This document shows, in pieces, positions 54,210 to 63,164 of a stretch of DNA of 64,000 nt. Numbering within the stretch: the stretch's first letter is position 1; every line of letters begins with the position of its first letter. The notes beneath the pieces were generated by a model. The model searched no databases. It was not told the origin of the DNA and saw only the letters and a list, made by a program, of their open reading frames with translations. Position numbers and translations under genes: made by a program. Source of the DNA: Paramacrobiotus metropolitanus (lineage: Eukaryota; Tardigrada; Eutardigrada; Parachela; Macrobiotidae); contig NW_026570221.1 in NCBI RefSeq assembly GCF_019649055.1, positions 620,001 through 684,000 of the forward strand, given 5' to 3'.

Positions 54210-55346
54210 TTACTGATCCATCATCTCGTTCGACCCATCTCCATCGTCTCTGTCTCGCGGTGGACGTTTCCGAGTTGAGCCCGGCTGATTTCTGTCGGAA
54301 GTCCGATCAACTGGTGCAGCTAATCCGGCTGGTACGTCCTCGTCCGCTTGAACTCGTAAAACGATGTTTCGTGGACCGCGACCTTTCCCTGGTCGTGAAC
54401 GTTTGATCGCGTCCAAACGGTGTCGTGCGTCATTTTCTTCACGTTGCAAGTTTCGATTTTGAGGATCTTCGGCCAACCGTTGTCGGGCATCCTCGTACTG
54501 ATTCCGGATGTTCTGATTTCGAGCAGCACGTCTGCCCGGTGTATTCGGAACATGAGAAGTGGTCGGATTTTTCGATCCTTTCCATACCAGGTGATCTTCA
54601 ATATATTCATGGACTCGATCTTGCGGCTCGATATACGGCGTGTCCATAGTATCTCGGATTCGATTGATTCTTTCCTGGTATTGCGCTTCATGTATTTCAT
54701 GGAGATTACAATCATCAAATCGCTTTTTGCAGATCGCCAATCCGTCCTTCGCTTTACGTGCGATCTCCTGATGTCTCGACGGCATTCCTAATTTAGCAAC
54801 CTTTTCCCGGTACACAGACGGAACTTTCCCCTTCGTAAAGTCCGAAAACAGCTGATTCTGTGTCGGAAAATGGCCCAATCTCGCAGCAAAGACCTTCTGA
54901 TCGAAAACTCGCGATTTGTAGTCGGTAGGGTCAACCGTCAGTCCAATGGCTGCTCGTGCCGCAAGTACCTTGAATGCCGGATTCACGTTACGTAGCACAA
55001 ATTGTGCCACATATAGACTTCGCTCCTTAATTTCTTGGTAACGGAACTGTGTGAGTCCCGTATTGTCGATTGTATCCAATGGGACTTCCCATAAGCTCAA
55101 GTCGAGGAGACTCGGTAAGCCACATTGTCGGATTGGTGTGTAACACACCATCGCAGATTCGGTGGTGATCTCCAGGCGACCGAGGTTGCTCTCTCTGAGA
55201 TCCGTTTCGTAATTAGAATCCCGTAGAAATTCACGAAGATTATGGAGCTGCGCATGTATCATCACTGACTGCTCCGATTCGATTTCCAATCCGAAGTAGC
55301 GACAGATTTCAGCTCGCTGAATTTCGATGTCGTCCATATCATACAT
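54210..55346 (-). CDS. Retroelement ORF7, 378 aa, unrecognised
   Basis: Starts at ATG 55346 (MYDMDDIEIQRAEICRYFGL), 9 nt after the stop of the preceding ORF. The first 190 residues look globular, with a mix of hydrophobic helices (SLYVAQFVLRNVNPAFKVLA). The middle is helical and charged, and the end is a basic/acidic tail (RNQYEDARQRLAEDPQN; STRKRPPRDRDDGDGSN). No signal peptide, membrane span or envelope-like feature. It is the last ORF before the possible LTR. Capsid-like, nucleic-acid-binding or regulatory roles are all possible; none is shown. Confidence 0.6.
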   Translation of the reverse strand: MYDMDDIEIQRAEICRYFGLEIESEQSVMIHAQLHNLREFLRDSNYETDLRESNLGRLEITTESAMVCYTPIRQCGLPSLLDLSLWEVPLDTIDNTGLTQFRYQEIKERSLYVAQFVLRNVNPAFKVLAARAAIGLTVDPTDYKSRVFDQKVFAARLGHFPTQNQLFSDFTKGKVPSVYREKVAKLGMPSRHQEIARKAKDGLAICKKRFDDCNLHEIHEAQYQERINRIRDTMDTPYIEPQDRVHEYIEDHLVWKGSKNPTTSHVPNTPGRRAARNQNIRNQYEDARQRLAEDPQNRNLQREENDARHRLDAIKRSRPGKGRGPRNIVLRVQADEDVPAGLAAPVDRTSDRNQPGSTRKRPPRDRDDGDGSNEMMDQ

Positions 55347-55354
55347 TTTGCTAA

Positions 55355-56092
55355 TCAGCCTTCGACGCGAGTTATCAAACCGAGAGTGATCTCTCTGGCG
55401 ACCGTCTTCACGTCGTCGATCAGGTCGTTCCTGTTGACGGTGGCGTTCAGGCTGACATCGGTTTTCCGGTTCCTTTTGCGATTCGTGAGGGCCTTCTGCT
55501 CACGTCGCGCCGATGTCGATGGTTCAAGATCGCGGTCTAATACTACGTTCCGTTTGTGAACGATACTTTCAGATGATAATTCCATCGGTTCATCATCATC
55601 CATCGTTACAACCAATGGTTCTACCATATGGACCACTGATTTCACTTTCAGCTGTTTCGGTGGAGTATCATAACGTTCTCCACTCGAAGTTCGTTTATGA
55701 TTGATCGGGAAACCTGCGAAATAATTCATATCATCCTGCCATCCCTTGTCGTATGGACTGCGACTGCGGGCAGGTGCCGCTAAGGTTCCTTCTCGTCGTT
55801 CCGGTGTGAACCCTCTGACTTTCGGGTGGCAAAAACCGACTCCCATCGGTACTTGTTGACGTGGTTCCTCTTGGCGCGTTTCATCTCGACGCGGTTCATC
55901 TCTTCGTCTGTCGACCGGTTCATGTCGACGATGTGCGCTGGTCTCGATCACTTGATCTCCGTGTCGCACCCAGGATCTGCCGCCACGATAATCATAGTCT
56001 CGCGAGCGTGATCTATCATCTCTTTCGTTATGATAGTCACGGGTGCGTTCGCGGGAACGTTCTCTTGACCGTTCATTCCGAGAGTCATAATT
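55355..56092 (-). CDS. Retroelement ORF6, Arg/Asp/Glu-rich
   Basis: The frame is the same as ORF5 and begins right after its TGA. It reads DSRNERSRERSRERTRDYHN, SRSRDYDYRGGRSW, then RRDEPRRDETRQEEPRQQ. There is no ATG early in the frame. The later part has PKQLKVKSVVHMVEP and a basic stretch KALTNRKRNRKTDVSLNA. RS/RD-rich tails of this kind bind RNA or undergo phosphorylation (general knowledge). It is probably the C-terminal extension of ORF5, reached by stop-codon readthrough or cut off by a mutation. Confidence 0.55.
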   Translation of the reverse strand, partial: NYDSRNERSRERSRERTRDYHNERDDRSRSRDYDYRGGRSWVRHGDQVIETSAHRRHEPVDRRRDEPRRDETRQEEPRQQVPMGVGFCHPKVRGFTPERREGTLAAPARSRSPYDKGWQDDMNYFAGFPINHKRTSSGERYDTPPKQLKVKSVVHMVEPLVVTMDDDEPMELSSESIVHKRNVVLDRDLEPSTSARREQKALTNRKRNRKTDVSLNATVNRNDLIDDVKTVAREITLGLITRVEG

Positions 56093-57187
56093 TCACTCAT
56101 GTGAGTACTCTCGTGATCGTTGATGTTCCCGTCTCACTGGTGATCGAGGTCGTTGGAAACCGTCATCGCGCCGAAAACTGTGAAACGCCTTCATAACATC
56201 TCGTTCCATTTCATGTGTCTTTCGAACCTCCTCGGTCATCTTTTCGATGAGCATCTTGGTATCGGGTTTAAGTACTTCGCCTCTTTCCAACCTCATCTTT
56301 TCTCGTAAGAGGAGTTCGAATGTGCTTGCGCGGATCTTTGACGGTTCCTTAATTAATTCATCGATCTGGAGGAGAATGGCCTTCACTCTAACCTCCGCTT
56401 CGGCTGCATTCAATTGAGCCACAGGAATAGGAGCTTTGCCTTGCACCGACCTTTCTCGGTAATCCTGGGCTGCCCGTTGTTCGGCACGTTTCCTATTGGC
56501 TATCGTTTCGTCTGCCAGATCTTTCTGCCGTTTTTCCTCCATCATCTTTGCCTGATCCGCTTCGAACTTTTTACGGAAGGCATCACATAGATCATCTTGA
56601 GGAGGTTCATAAGTGGCATCCCAACCGATCTCGCCATTCTTAATCGCCTGTCGATATCGATCCTCGATCAACATCTTTTCTCGTGGTGGAACTGTCTTCC
56701 ATGCCTCTGCTGATGTTATGGCTCGAAAAACATCTTTATTCCCGCGAATAGCTTCGGTGTATGCCACTAAAGTTCGATTTGGTTCTTTGAAGATGCAGAA
56801 CCAGCACGGGTAATCTCCTTTTTCAACCTTGTTGTTTCTGATACAGTCCGGACATTTAGAATTATAGCCCGTAAACGGATCAATCCACGGTTTTGGTTGG
56901 TTTGCGGCAGGTGCGGTCGCAAGTTGAGATCGCGGGGGTGCCGGTTGACTTCGCACGTTCGTAGGTGCGACTTGATTCTTCGCTGCTGCCGGTTGACTGC
57001 CTTGAGACGCAGGTGCTGCCTGATTTGTGGACGGTACCACCTGACTTCGCGTAGATGTCGGTGCTGCTTGGTTTTTTCCATTTGTGGATCGGGCTTGGTT
57101 GCTCGCGGCTGCTGCTGGTGCTGCTTGACTTCTCACCGCCGGTGCCGCCGCTTGAATGTTCGGTTTGGTCGGGCCTTTTTCCGCCAT
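56093..57187 (-). CDS. Retroelement ORF5, 364 aa, with a CxxC zinc motif
   Basis: Starts at ATG 57187 (MAEKGPTKPNIQAAAPAVRS). The first 120 residues are a low-complexity Ala/Gln/Pro/Ser stretch with repeated motifs (NQAAPTSTRSQ, NQVAPTNVRSQ). Then CPDCIRNN and YPCWFC, 12 residues apart, make a likely four-Cys zinc site. The rest is helical and charged (DPFTGYNSKC; KKFEADQAKMMEEKRQKDL; ERDVMKAFHSFRRDDG) and ends SREYSHE at a TGA. Same frame as ORF6. The zinc site suggests nucleic-acid or protein binding; no homology recognised. Confidence 0.6.
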   Translation of the reverse strand: MAEKGPTKPNIQAAAPAVRSQAAPAAAASNQARSTNGKNQAAPTSTRSQVVPSTNQAAPASQGSQPAAAKNQVAPTNVRSQPAPPRSQLATAPAANQPKPWIDPFTGYNSKCPDCIRNNKVEKGDYPCWFCIFKEPNRTLVAYTEAIRGNKDVFRAITSAEAWKTVPPREKMLIEDRYRQAIKNGEIGWDATYEPPQDDLCDAFRKKFEADQAKMMEEKRQKDLADETIANRKRAEQRAAQDYRERSVQGKAPIPVAQLNAAEAEVRVKAILLQIDELIKEPSKIRASTFELLLREKMRLERGEVLKPDTKMLIEKMTEEVRKTHEMERDVMKAFHSFRRDDGFQRPRSPVRREHQRSREYSHE

Positions 57188-57566
57188 CTTCGGTTTTAAT
57201 CTGCAATGTTAAGGCATGTCACAATATCATCTCGTAACCATCTCCCGATCATTCTTATCATCTTTTACGCCTATTTTAGGCTATCCCCGTACTGAGCTGA
57301 GACCTTCCTAGCTCATAATAACATTTTAACACCGTAACATGGTGACATTTCCATGTCGTCAGTTCTAAGCTCATTCGCCTTTTTGACTGGTGTGGTTATC
57401 TCATCTTCTCATCTCGTTTAGCACATTCGCTAAGTCATTTCAACCATCTGTTTCAACGTTTTTCATCTCGGTTATTTCAACTTTTCGCTTTCGTTAAACT
57501 GATATGATGCTGTTTCTTCTGTGATATGCGGTGGACCTTCCTGACCGCATATCACGCATCTCGCGT
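57188..57566 (-). other. Non-coding gap between retroelement ORF4 and ORF5
   Basis: The only long gap in the cluster. Rich in TCATCT/CATCTCG motifs on the plus strand, similar in texture to 53.7-54.1 kb. It could hold a promoter or splice acceptor for the downstream ORFs, but none is identified. Confidence 0.35.
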
Positions 57567-58946
57567 TCACTCTTTTGCTGATGTATCAGCCGACTCTACT
57601 GTCTCAGTCGCTGCTGACACCGCATCCCCAGTTTCAGCTGATTTCGTTTGAGCATCGCCAGCTGCGGGCTCGGCGGATGCTGGCTGTTGCGATTCCAAGG
57701 TAACTTCCTGGGATGCCGAAATCTTCGCTGAGTCCACGATCTCCTTCTCTGGAGTGTCTTCTGGGAGCTCCTCAGGTTTTGAATAAATACGCTTGCTTTT
57801 AATCTCAAGGAGATTATCATCGAGGAGACTTTCCACTGCCTGTCTGATTACATCCCGATCTCTTTCGATGTTGTAAATTCCCAGCTCGTAGTTAACGGCA
57901 AAGAAGTTTGATAGGTCATCCCATGTGACTCCCATCGATCCGCCAAGTCTCGGCATTGCCGCATCGGTAATGGCGATTTTCCAATATTTCAGTTCCATCT
58001 TCAGCCGAGGGTGAAGCGTTGGTTTTGAGAGGTAATATGACCATCTGTTGGAATCCGAGTAACAAAAGCCCAACTTTCCTTCTTTGTAGGCCCTCTTGGT
58101 CATTCTGTCATAGCTCACACCGGATAATTTCAGGACTCGGTTGGCACAGATTGTCGCCTTGAGATCCTTTTGAGTCATCGTCTGGAATGGCTGTTTAGCC
58201 AAGATGCTCTTCAGTTCGCACCAAGCGTGGTTCTGATTATCCAGTGGTATTCCGAGCATGTAGTCGCGATCTTCTGACGTCGATTCTTTTTCATCGATTA
58301 CGAGCTTTGGAATCGAGCTTGATGAGGACTTCGTCGATTTGGGTTCGTTTCTCTGGGTGGGAGCTGAGTCCGTCTCATCATCCTTCGATGTTTCTTCAGC
58401 TGCTACTCCCTCTTCTTGGGAGGTTAGATCGGTTTTAGATTTGCCGCCACTAGTTTTTGCCTGCTTTGATGTTGGCAACAGCGATGTCTGTTGTCGACGA
58501 CGGCGCATTTCTTCTAATTCCGCTTCGGTTTGTGCCGTCAGCTTATCCATGGGAGTTACGGCCTTCGTTTTCTCACCATGTGACTGTTGGCTCGTTGTGG
58601 CTGCTTGTCCCGACGTTGTGGGTGCATCTTGTTCTGGTTCATTATCCAATTCGTAATCTAGTCCCATAATGTCGTTCGGCGTTAGCGACTTCTTCAACTT
58701 ATCTGCCTTGATCTTTTCCCTGGCAGCCCGTTTCTGATCTCCCTTCTGTAAGATCACATTCAGCATGGGAGTTTCTGGATCGTTGCGCTGAGGAATTGGG
58801 AGTTTTTCCATCACTTCGCTAGATGAGAAATTACAGTAATCGTGTATTTCCTCCGGTATAAAACCCAACAAGGTATATCTGATCGGAGATCCTTCATAAG
58901 CGTTGGTGGTGAGGAGTTTACCCTCTTGAAGCATCTGTGTTAACAT
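57567..58946 (-). CDS. Retroelement ORF4, 459 aa, unrecognised
   Basis: Starts at ATG 58946 (MLTQMLQEGKLLTTNAYEGS), 22 nt after the ORF3 stop. Residues 1-60 and about 230-390 look folded (LLGFIPEEIHDYCNFSSSEV; NHAWCELKSILAKQPFQTMT; WDDLSNFFAVNYELGIYNIE). The part DRDVIRQAVESLLDDNLLEI followed by basic residues resembles a winged-helix in build, and the extreme N-terminus does too. The middle (about 90-220) and the C-terminus are disordered, with many Ser, Glu, Thr and Ala. Between ORF3 and the gap it is part of a tight row of ORFs on one strand. Winged-helix is a guess from pattern only. Confidence 0.6.
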   Translation of the reverse strand: MLTQMLQEGKLLTTNAYEGSPIRYTLLGFIPEEIHDYCNFSSSEVMEKLPIPQRNDPETPMLNVILQKGDQKRAAREKIKADKLKKSLTPNDIMGLDYELDNEPEQDAPTTSGQAATTSQQSHGEKTKAVTPMDKLTAQTEAELEEMRRRRQQTSLLPTSKQAKTSGGKSKTDLTSQEEGVAAEETSKDDETDSAPTQRNEPKSTKSSSSSIPKLVIDEKESTSEDRDYMLGIPLDNQNHAWCELKSILAKQPFQTMTQKDLKATICANRVLKLSGVSYDRMTKRAYKEGKLGFCYSDSNRWSYYLSKPTLHPRLKMELKYWKIAITDAAMPRLGGSMGVTWDDLSNFFAVNYELGIYNIERDRDVIRQAVESLLDDNLLEIKSKRIYSKPEELPEDTPEKEIVDSAKISASQEVTLESQQPASAEPAAGDAQTKSAETGDAVSAATETVESADTSAKE

Positions 58947-58968
58947 CGTCTCATTGCCCGCCTCTATT

Positions 58969-59865
58969 TCACCAAATCATACCCGATCCACCTTGCCATA
59001 ATCCATTCATATATTGGCTAATGCGATGTCGGGTAGATCCAACTGGACTTCGCAAGCCTGCTATAGCCACTTCAATCTGCCTCCTCTTATTGGCATGTTC
59101 CTCGAACAGCGTTTTGTCGATTCCGCCTGTTCTGATCAACTTCGACTTCAAGCTCCAGTCGAGATGTTTCTTGACCACCCTGCCCGTATTCAGGGCAAAA
59201 TCAATTATCGTATCCAACTTTGAAGGAGTAAGACGGCGATTGTTATCGTTTAACCAAGTCTTTGCGCGTTGACGGAATCTCACTGTTACTGAGGTGTCAC
59301 CTCGTGTGCGGAACGTAGACATGATGTAATTTGTAGCCGCGATCAGCTCATCTGGCGTCAACGTGTCATCATCGTCTCCCAATTCTTCGAAATCGGGAAA
59401 TGGTTTATCGTCCTCTGGTTCAGAGTATTCCAAGTCGCTATTACCCTGTCTTCTGGTATATTGTGCTAGTCCGACTTCATCGATACGTCGAACTGCCGCA
59501 GGTTTAGCCTTCTTCTTAGTGCTCTTCTTTTTGGCGCTTTTCTTCTGTTTTTCCAAGGCTGCTTGTTTCTGTTTTTCCAGAGTCGCTTCCAGACTGTTGG
59601 GTGCCACCTTCGGCTCTCCCGTCTGACTTCGTGTGGCCCGAATCGGAATGTTGGGCTTCGACTTCGAAGCGACCGTCGATGTACTTAGACGACTTGCCTC
59701 TGATGCTGTCGACTCGCGGGATGTATCACGTTTCCCTTTTTCCTTCTGCGCCTTCTCTCTGCGTTCTTTTTGAGTCGACGATGCCATAATCTCTCCCATA
59801 TTGATCGCCCTCTTTATCGCGATAGATTTCGGTTTTTCTTCCGGCGAGGTTGCCCTGTATAACAC
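58969..59865 (-). CDS. Retroelement ORF3, 276-298 aa, unrecognised
   Basis: The open frame begins one base inside the ORF2 stop (TAG/GTG overlap), and the first ATG is at 59799 (MGEIMASSTQKERREKAQKE). The N-terminal half is highly basic (EKQKKSAKKKSTKKKAKPAA), then acidic (EPEDDKPFPDFEELGDDDD). The C-terminal 130 residues look folded (TPDELIAATNYIMSTF; RLTPSKLDTIIDFALNTGRV; ANKRRQIEVAIAGL). A basic tail plus helical domain fits a nucleic-acid-binding structural protein, as inference only. The near-overlap with ORF2 suggests coupled expression. Confidence 0.55.
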   Translation of the reverse strand: MLYRATSPEEKPKSIAIKRAINMGEIMASSTQKERREKAQKEKGKRDTSRESTASEASRLSTSTVASKSKPNIPIRATRSQTGEPKVAPNSLEATLEKQKQAALEKQKKSAKKKSTKKKAKPAAVRRIDEVGLAQYTRRQGNSDLEYSEPEDDKPFPDFEELGDDDDTLTPDELIAATNYIMSTFRTRGDTSVTVRFRQRAKTWLNDNNRRLTPSKLDTIIDFALNTGRVVKKHLDWSLKSKLIRTGGIDKTLFEEHANKRRQIEVAIAGLRSPVGSTRHRISQYMNGLWQGGSGMIW

Positions 59866-59867
59866 TA

Positions 59868-62800
59868 TTGTATAACACCCTTTTTCGGTGTGGTCGTCGA
59901 CGATTTCAAGCTCTCATCGATTTCGAGGACTTCATCATCCTCTTTTGATTCCTCGCTCACGATCTCTTCATCATCAGATGGGAATCGGTCCTTCCTTTTT
60001 CCCGCTTTCTGTTTCTGATCTTTCCGAGATTTCCCTCTCGACTTTTCCGTACCCGTCTTTCCGGGTTTATCAGTCCCTTTGTCTGATTTCTCCGACTTCT
60101 TTGATTTTGTGTCAGTTTTAGATGAGCTTGGTTTCGACTCCTCTTTAGACGATTTCGATTTGGATTCGTCCTTGGACGATCTTGGCGCTGGATCATCGTC
60201 TTCTGAGTCTTCCTGAACCGTATCCTCCTCATCATCTTCGTCTCCGTCAGTTTCGGATTCCTCAGGTGGGTGACATCGATCGCAGTTCACGTCGTTACAT
60301 GCCTTGTGATCTGCTCCTTGGATGATCGCGATCGCTCGTTGCATCGATCGTCTCGGGTTATTTTCATCAACTGGTTCGTCTTCCATCTGAGGGGCATTTT
60401 CGCCTGATGGAGCGTCTTCGGCTTCCATCTGTTCTTCATATTCACCTTCACCGGCAAGACCTTCCTCTTCTGCCTGTTTGGACTTGACATAAATTTCATG
60501 TATTTCGGCCGCTGCCGCGAGATGCTTCTCCGGAGTTTCCATCTCGTAGACCAGCTCGTAACGCGGTGTGTAGACTCTCGTACGAAGTTGGCCATCGTCA
60601 GTATATGTAACTGTCACCCTGACATAGGCTTCATCTTCGGCAGCTCGATGACTCATGATGTTCAGAATTCCATTTCTGTTGGCTTGAACATCTTTTTTCT
60701 TGTCCTCCGGCAACATATTGTGCAGATTCGCCAGTGCTTTTTCATTCTCCATAATAGCATATTCCCTCTCTTCTTTCGATATAAACCAAGGTGCAAATGG
60801 GACGGGATCTCCTGATATAGGATCGACAATTTCGGCGATCATCACAATGGGCAATCCGACCGTACAGTGGAGTCCCAATTTGAAGGCTCGACAGGTCATT
60901 TCCTGGTACAAGTAGGTCGTATCATATGCCTCTTTCGGCTTCCTTTTACCATCTGACTCGATCCCCTCTTTCAATCGATGTCGCTCAACTGCTAACATCT
61001 CTCCATCGGTTGCGTACATGTACGCAAAGTGGTCGTCGTGTGTTCCCACTCGTATACAGATCCAAGCTCTCTCTTTCACGGCTATTGGCGTGATCAGTTG
61101 TCTTAACATCTGAATGAGGATTCGTGGATCCGCGCGATCTTCCTCGCGTCTGATCTTAAGTAGCGCCCCCTGCACCTCATCTCTCGACTGTTTGGTGATC
61201 TGGTTTCTGATTTCTGTCGGTGTAGTAGGATGATATGAGGGAATATCCTCTTTCGTGTCCTTATCGATAAGCTGGGCAGTAACCTTGTATGGAAGTCCTT
61301 CTGATCTCGAATATGTCGCCGTATATGCCCGGACCTGTGGTATGATCATCGGAGTTCTTGCCGGTGGTGGTGGCAGTTGGGTCAAACTTTTCCCTGCCAG
61401 TACAGCGATTTGTTGTTCCTTCGGTGGTTCCTTACTTACCGAGGGTTTCACCGGAACTACCGACGTCTCTTGCGCCTTCGGCGGTGCCTTACTCGCCGTG
61501 GACTTCACTGGTACAACCGACATTTCCTGCACCTTCGGCGGTTCCTTACTCGCCGTGGGCTTCACTGGTACCGGCATCTCTTTTTCTTTCGGCGGTTCCT
61601 TACTCGCCGTCGACTTTTTAGTCTGATGTCCCTTCTCCGTTGATTTAGGACTTGTCGTCTGCGATCTGTTCCGTTTGACGCTACTACGAGATGAATCTGC
61701 CGTTGAACTTTCTCGTGATCTCGCTCTTTGCTCGATAGCTTCGTCAATTCGTTTCTTCTGTTCTTTTAAGTCCGCATCTGTCATCTCTTCAACTAGCTTC
61801 GCAGTTGATGTACCAGGTTTAGGTGCGCCGCTCGTCGCAGGTTGCATCTGTGATGGGCCGGCTACAATGGGCTCGGGCTGTGCAACTTCTTTGGGAAACT
61901 TTTTGATCCATCTCAGAATCTTTTCAATCATTTCTGGCCACGGCCTGTTTATTAACGCTTGATGATATGTTTTCATCGTGGCAACTCTGATTCCGAGGTC
62001 TGTCCGTGCTTCCTGAACCTTCTTTTTCCGATCCTTAAGCACTATGTGTCCCGAGTCGGTTACGGCCATCTGCTCTATCATATATCCGTAGAGGAGTTGC
62101 TCATCGTTCACCCTTTCATGCATCCGATAAAAGTCCCGACACAGACGGTTAAAGTTATGAATAGCCCTCCGATCATCTGCGGTGAGCTCTTCCTCCGCTC
62201 CTACAATCATGTTGAGCCGATCATCTTCTTCGCTCACGTTCACCGCCAATCTTGGTACATATCTGGAAGGTGAACCTGGAGGACTTATTGTCATCGTTTC
62301 CATCTGTGGGCCTAATGGGGGCAACATTCCTCTTGGTCGAGGTGAATTGCGATTTCCATGTCGCGATCTTCCGCCTCTTTGGTTCGGAGATCGTCTGTCG
62401 AATCGGTTAAACGGATGAGGTGCCCTCATAGGTGGTGTCTCACTCCGTTCGGGAAACAATGATGGAAAAGATGGTGCTGGCGCCCTTCCGCCGCGCACCG
62501 ATCCTGGCGGCGATCCGCCAATTGCCCCGCTATGTCGACTGGTGCTGACATTGGGCCTCCGAATCCGTGATGTCGGATAGGCGACGCTGACATTCCGCCA
62601 AGTCCCCCATGTCGGACAGGTGTGGATGACATCCGGCCAAATCCACCATGTCCCGTCGGAAAACTGGGTACTGGCGGTGGTCCCATCGGCATTTGCACAG
62701 ATCCATACATCGGTGGAGTCTGTGTTCCAGGAAACAATTGAAATGGATCGTTTTGTACCGGATATTGAGTTGGTCCGGCCGGATGGCCGTAGGTCAACCA

Positions 62801-62965
62801 ATTCTGTGTACTCTGATAATTCGTAGGGTCCTGGTACGGATAGTATGCCTGAACGCCGGCCGCATAGGGCGGTTGATCGCTCGGTCCCGGTTCGTTCTGC
62901 GCCATTCCTGCAGACGATGTGGACTCGTTTCCGTAATAAGTGCCTTGGCTACGATCGCCTTCCAT
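59868..62965 (-). CDS. Retroelement ORF2, about 1000 aa in two frames
   Basis: The likely start is ATG 62965 (MEGDRSQGTYYG). The first 140 residues are Pro/Gly/Met/Tyr-rich (PGTQTPPMYGSVQMPMGPPP). Near 62540, at a GGGG run, the sense passes to the next frame, which stays open to the TAG at 59865. That long part has an Arg/Gly stretch, a helical domain (DDRRAIHNFNRLCRDFYRMH; TYHQALINRPWPEMIEKILR), Ser/Lys/Pro repeats around VPVKPTASKEPPKVQE, a second folded region (ERAWICIRVGTHDDHFAYMY; PFAPWFISKEEREYAIMENE), a Cys/His motif (CNDVNCDRCH) and a very acidic/Lys-rich end. No protease, polymerase or envelope motif. The frame change may be programmed or an error. Confidence 0.55.
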
Positions 62966-63164
62966 TCTTATCGGCGTCGGTGCTTTTAACGGATTGCCGA
63001 TGCTTTCCGAGTCGGAATTTTTTTGAATTTTGCCGTTCCAACCTTTCCATTAACTTTTTATTACCTGCTATAACAATGAAACGATATCTGTTAGCCAGTT
63101 TACGACGGTTAGCTTTTACACCTCCCCAACTCCTGTGCATGCATCATAAAGCCCCTTTTTAGTA

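Noticed and set aside
58339-58656. Plus-strand ORFs in the retroelement region
   Set aside because: Shadows of the longer minus-strand frames.
54210-63164. Polinton/Maverick virus-like element
   Set aside because: An integrase would also fit, but no packaging ATPase, protein-primed polymerase or capsid motif was seen, and the integrase tail resembles Ty3/Gypsy more; not excluded.
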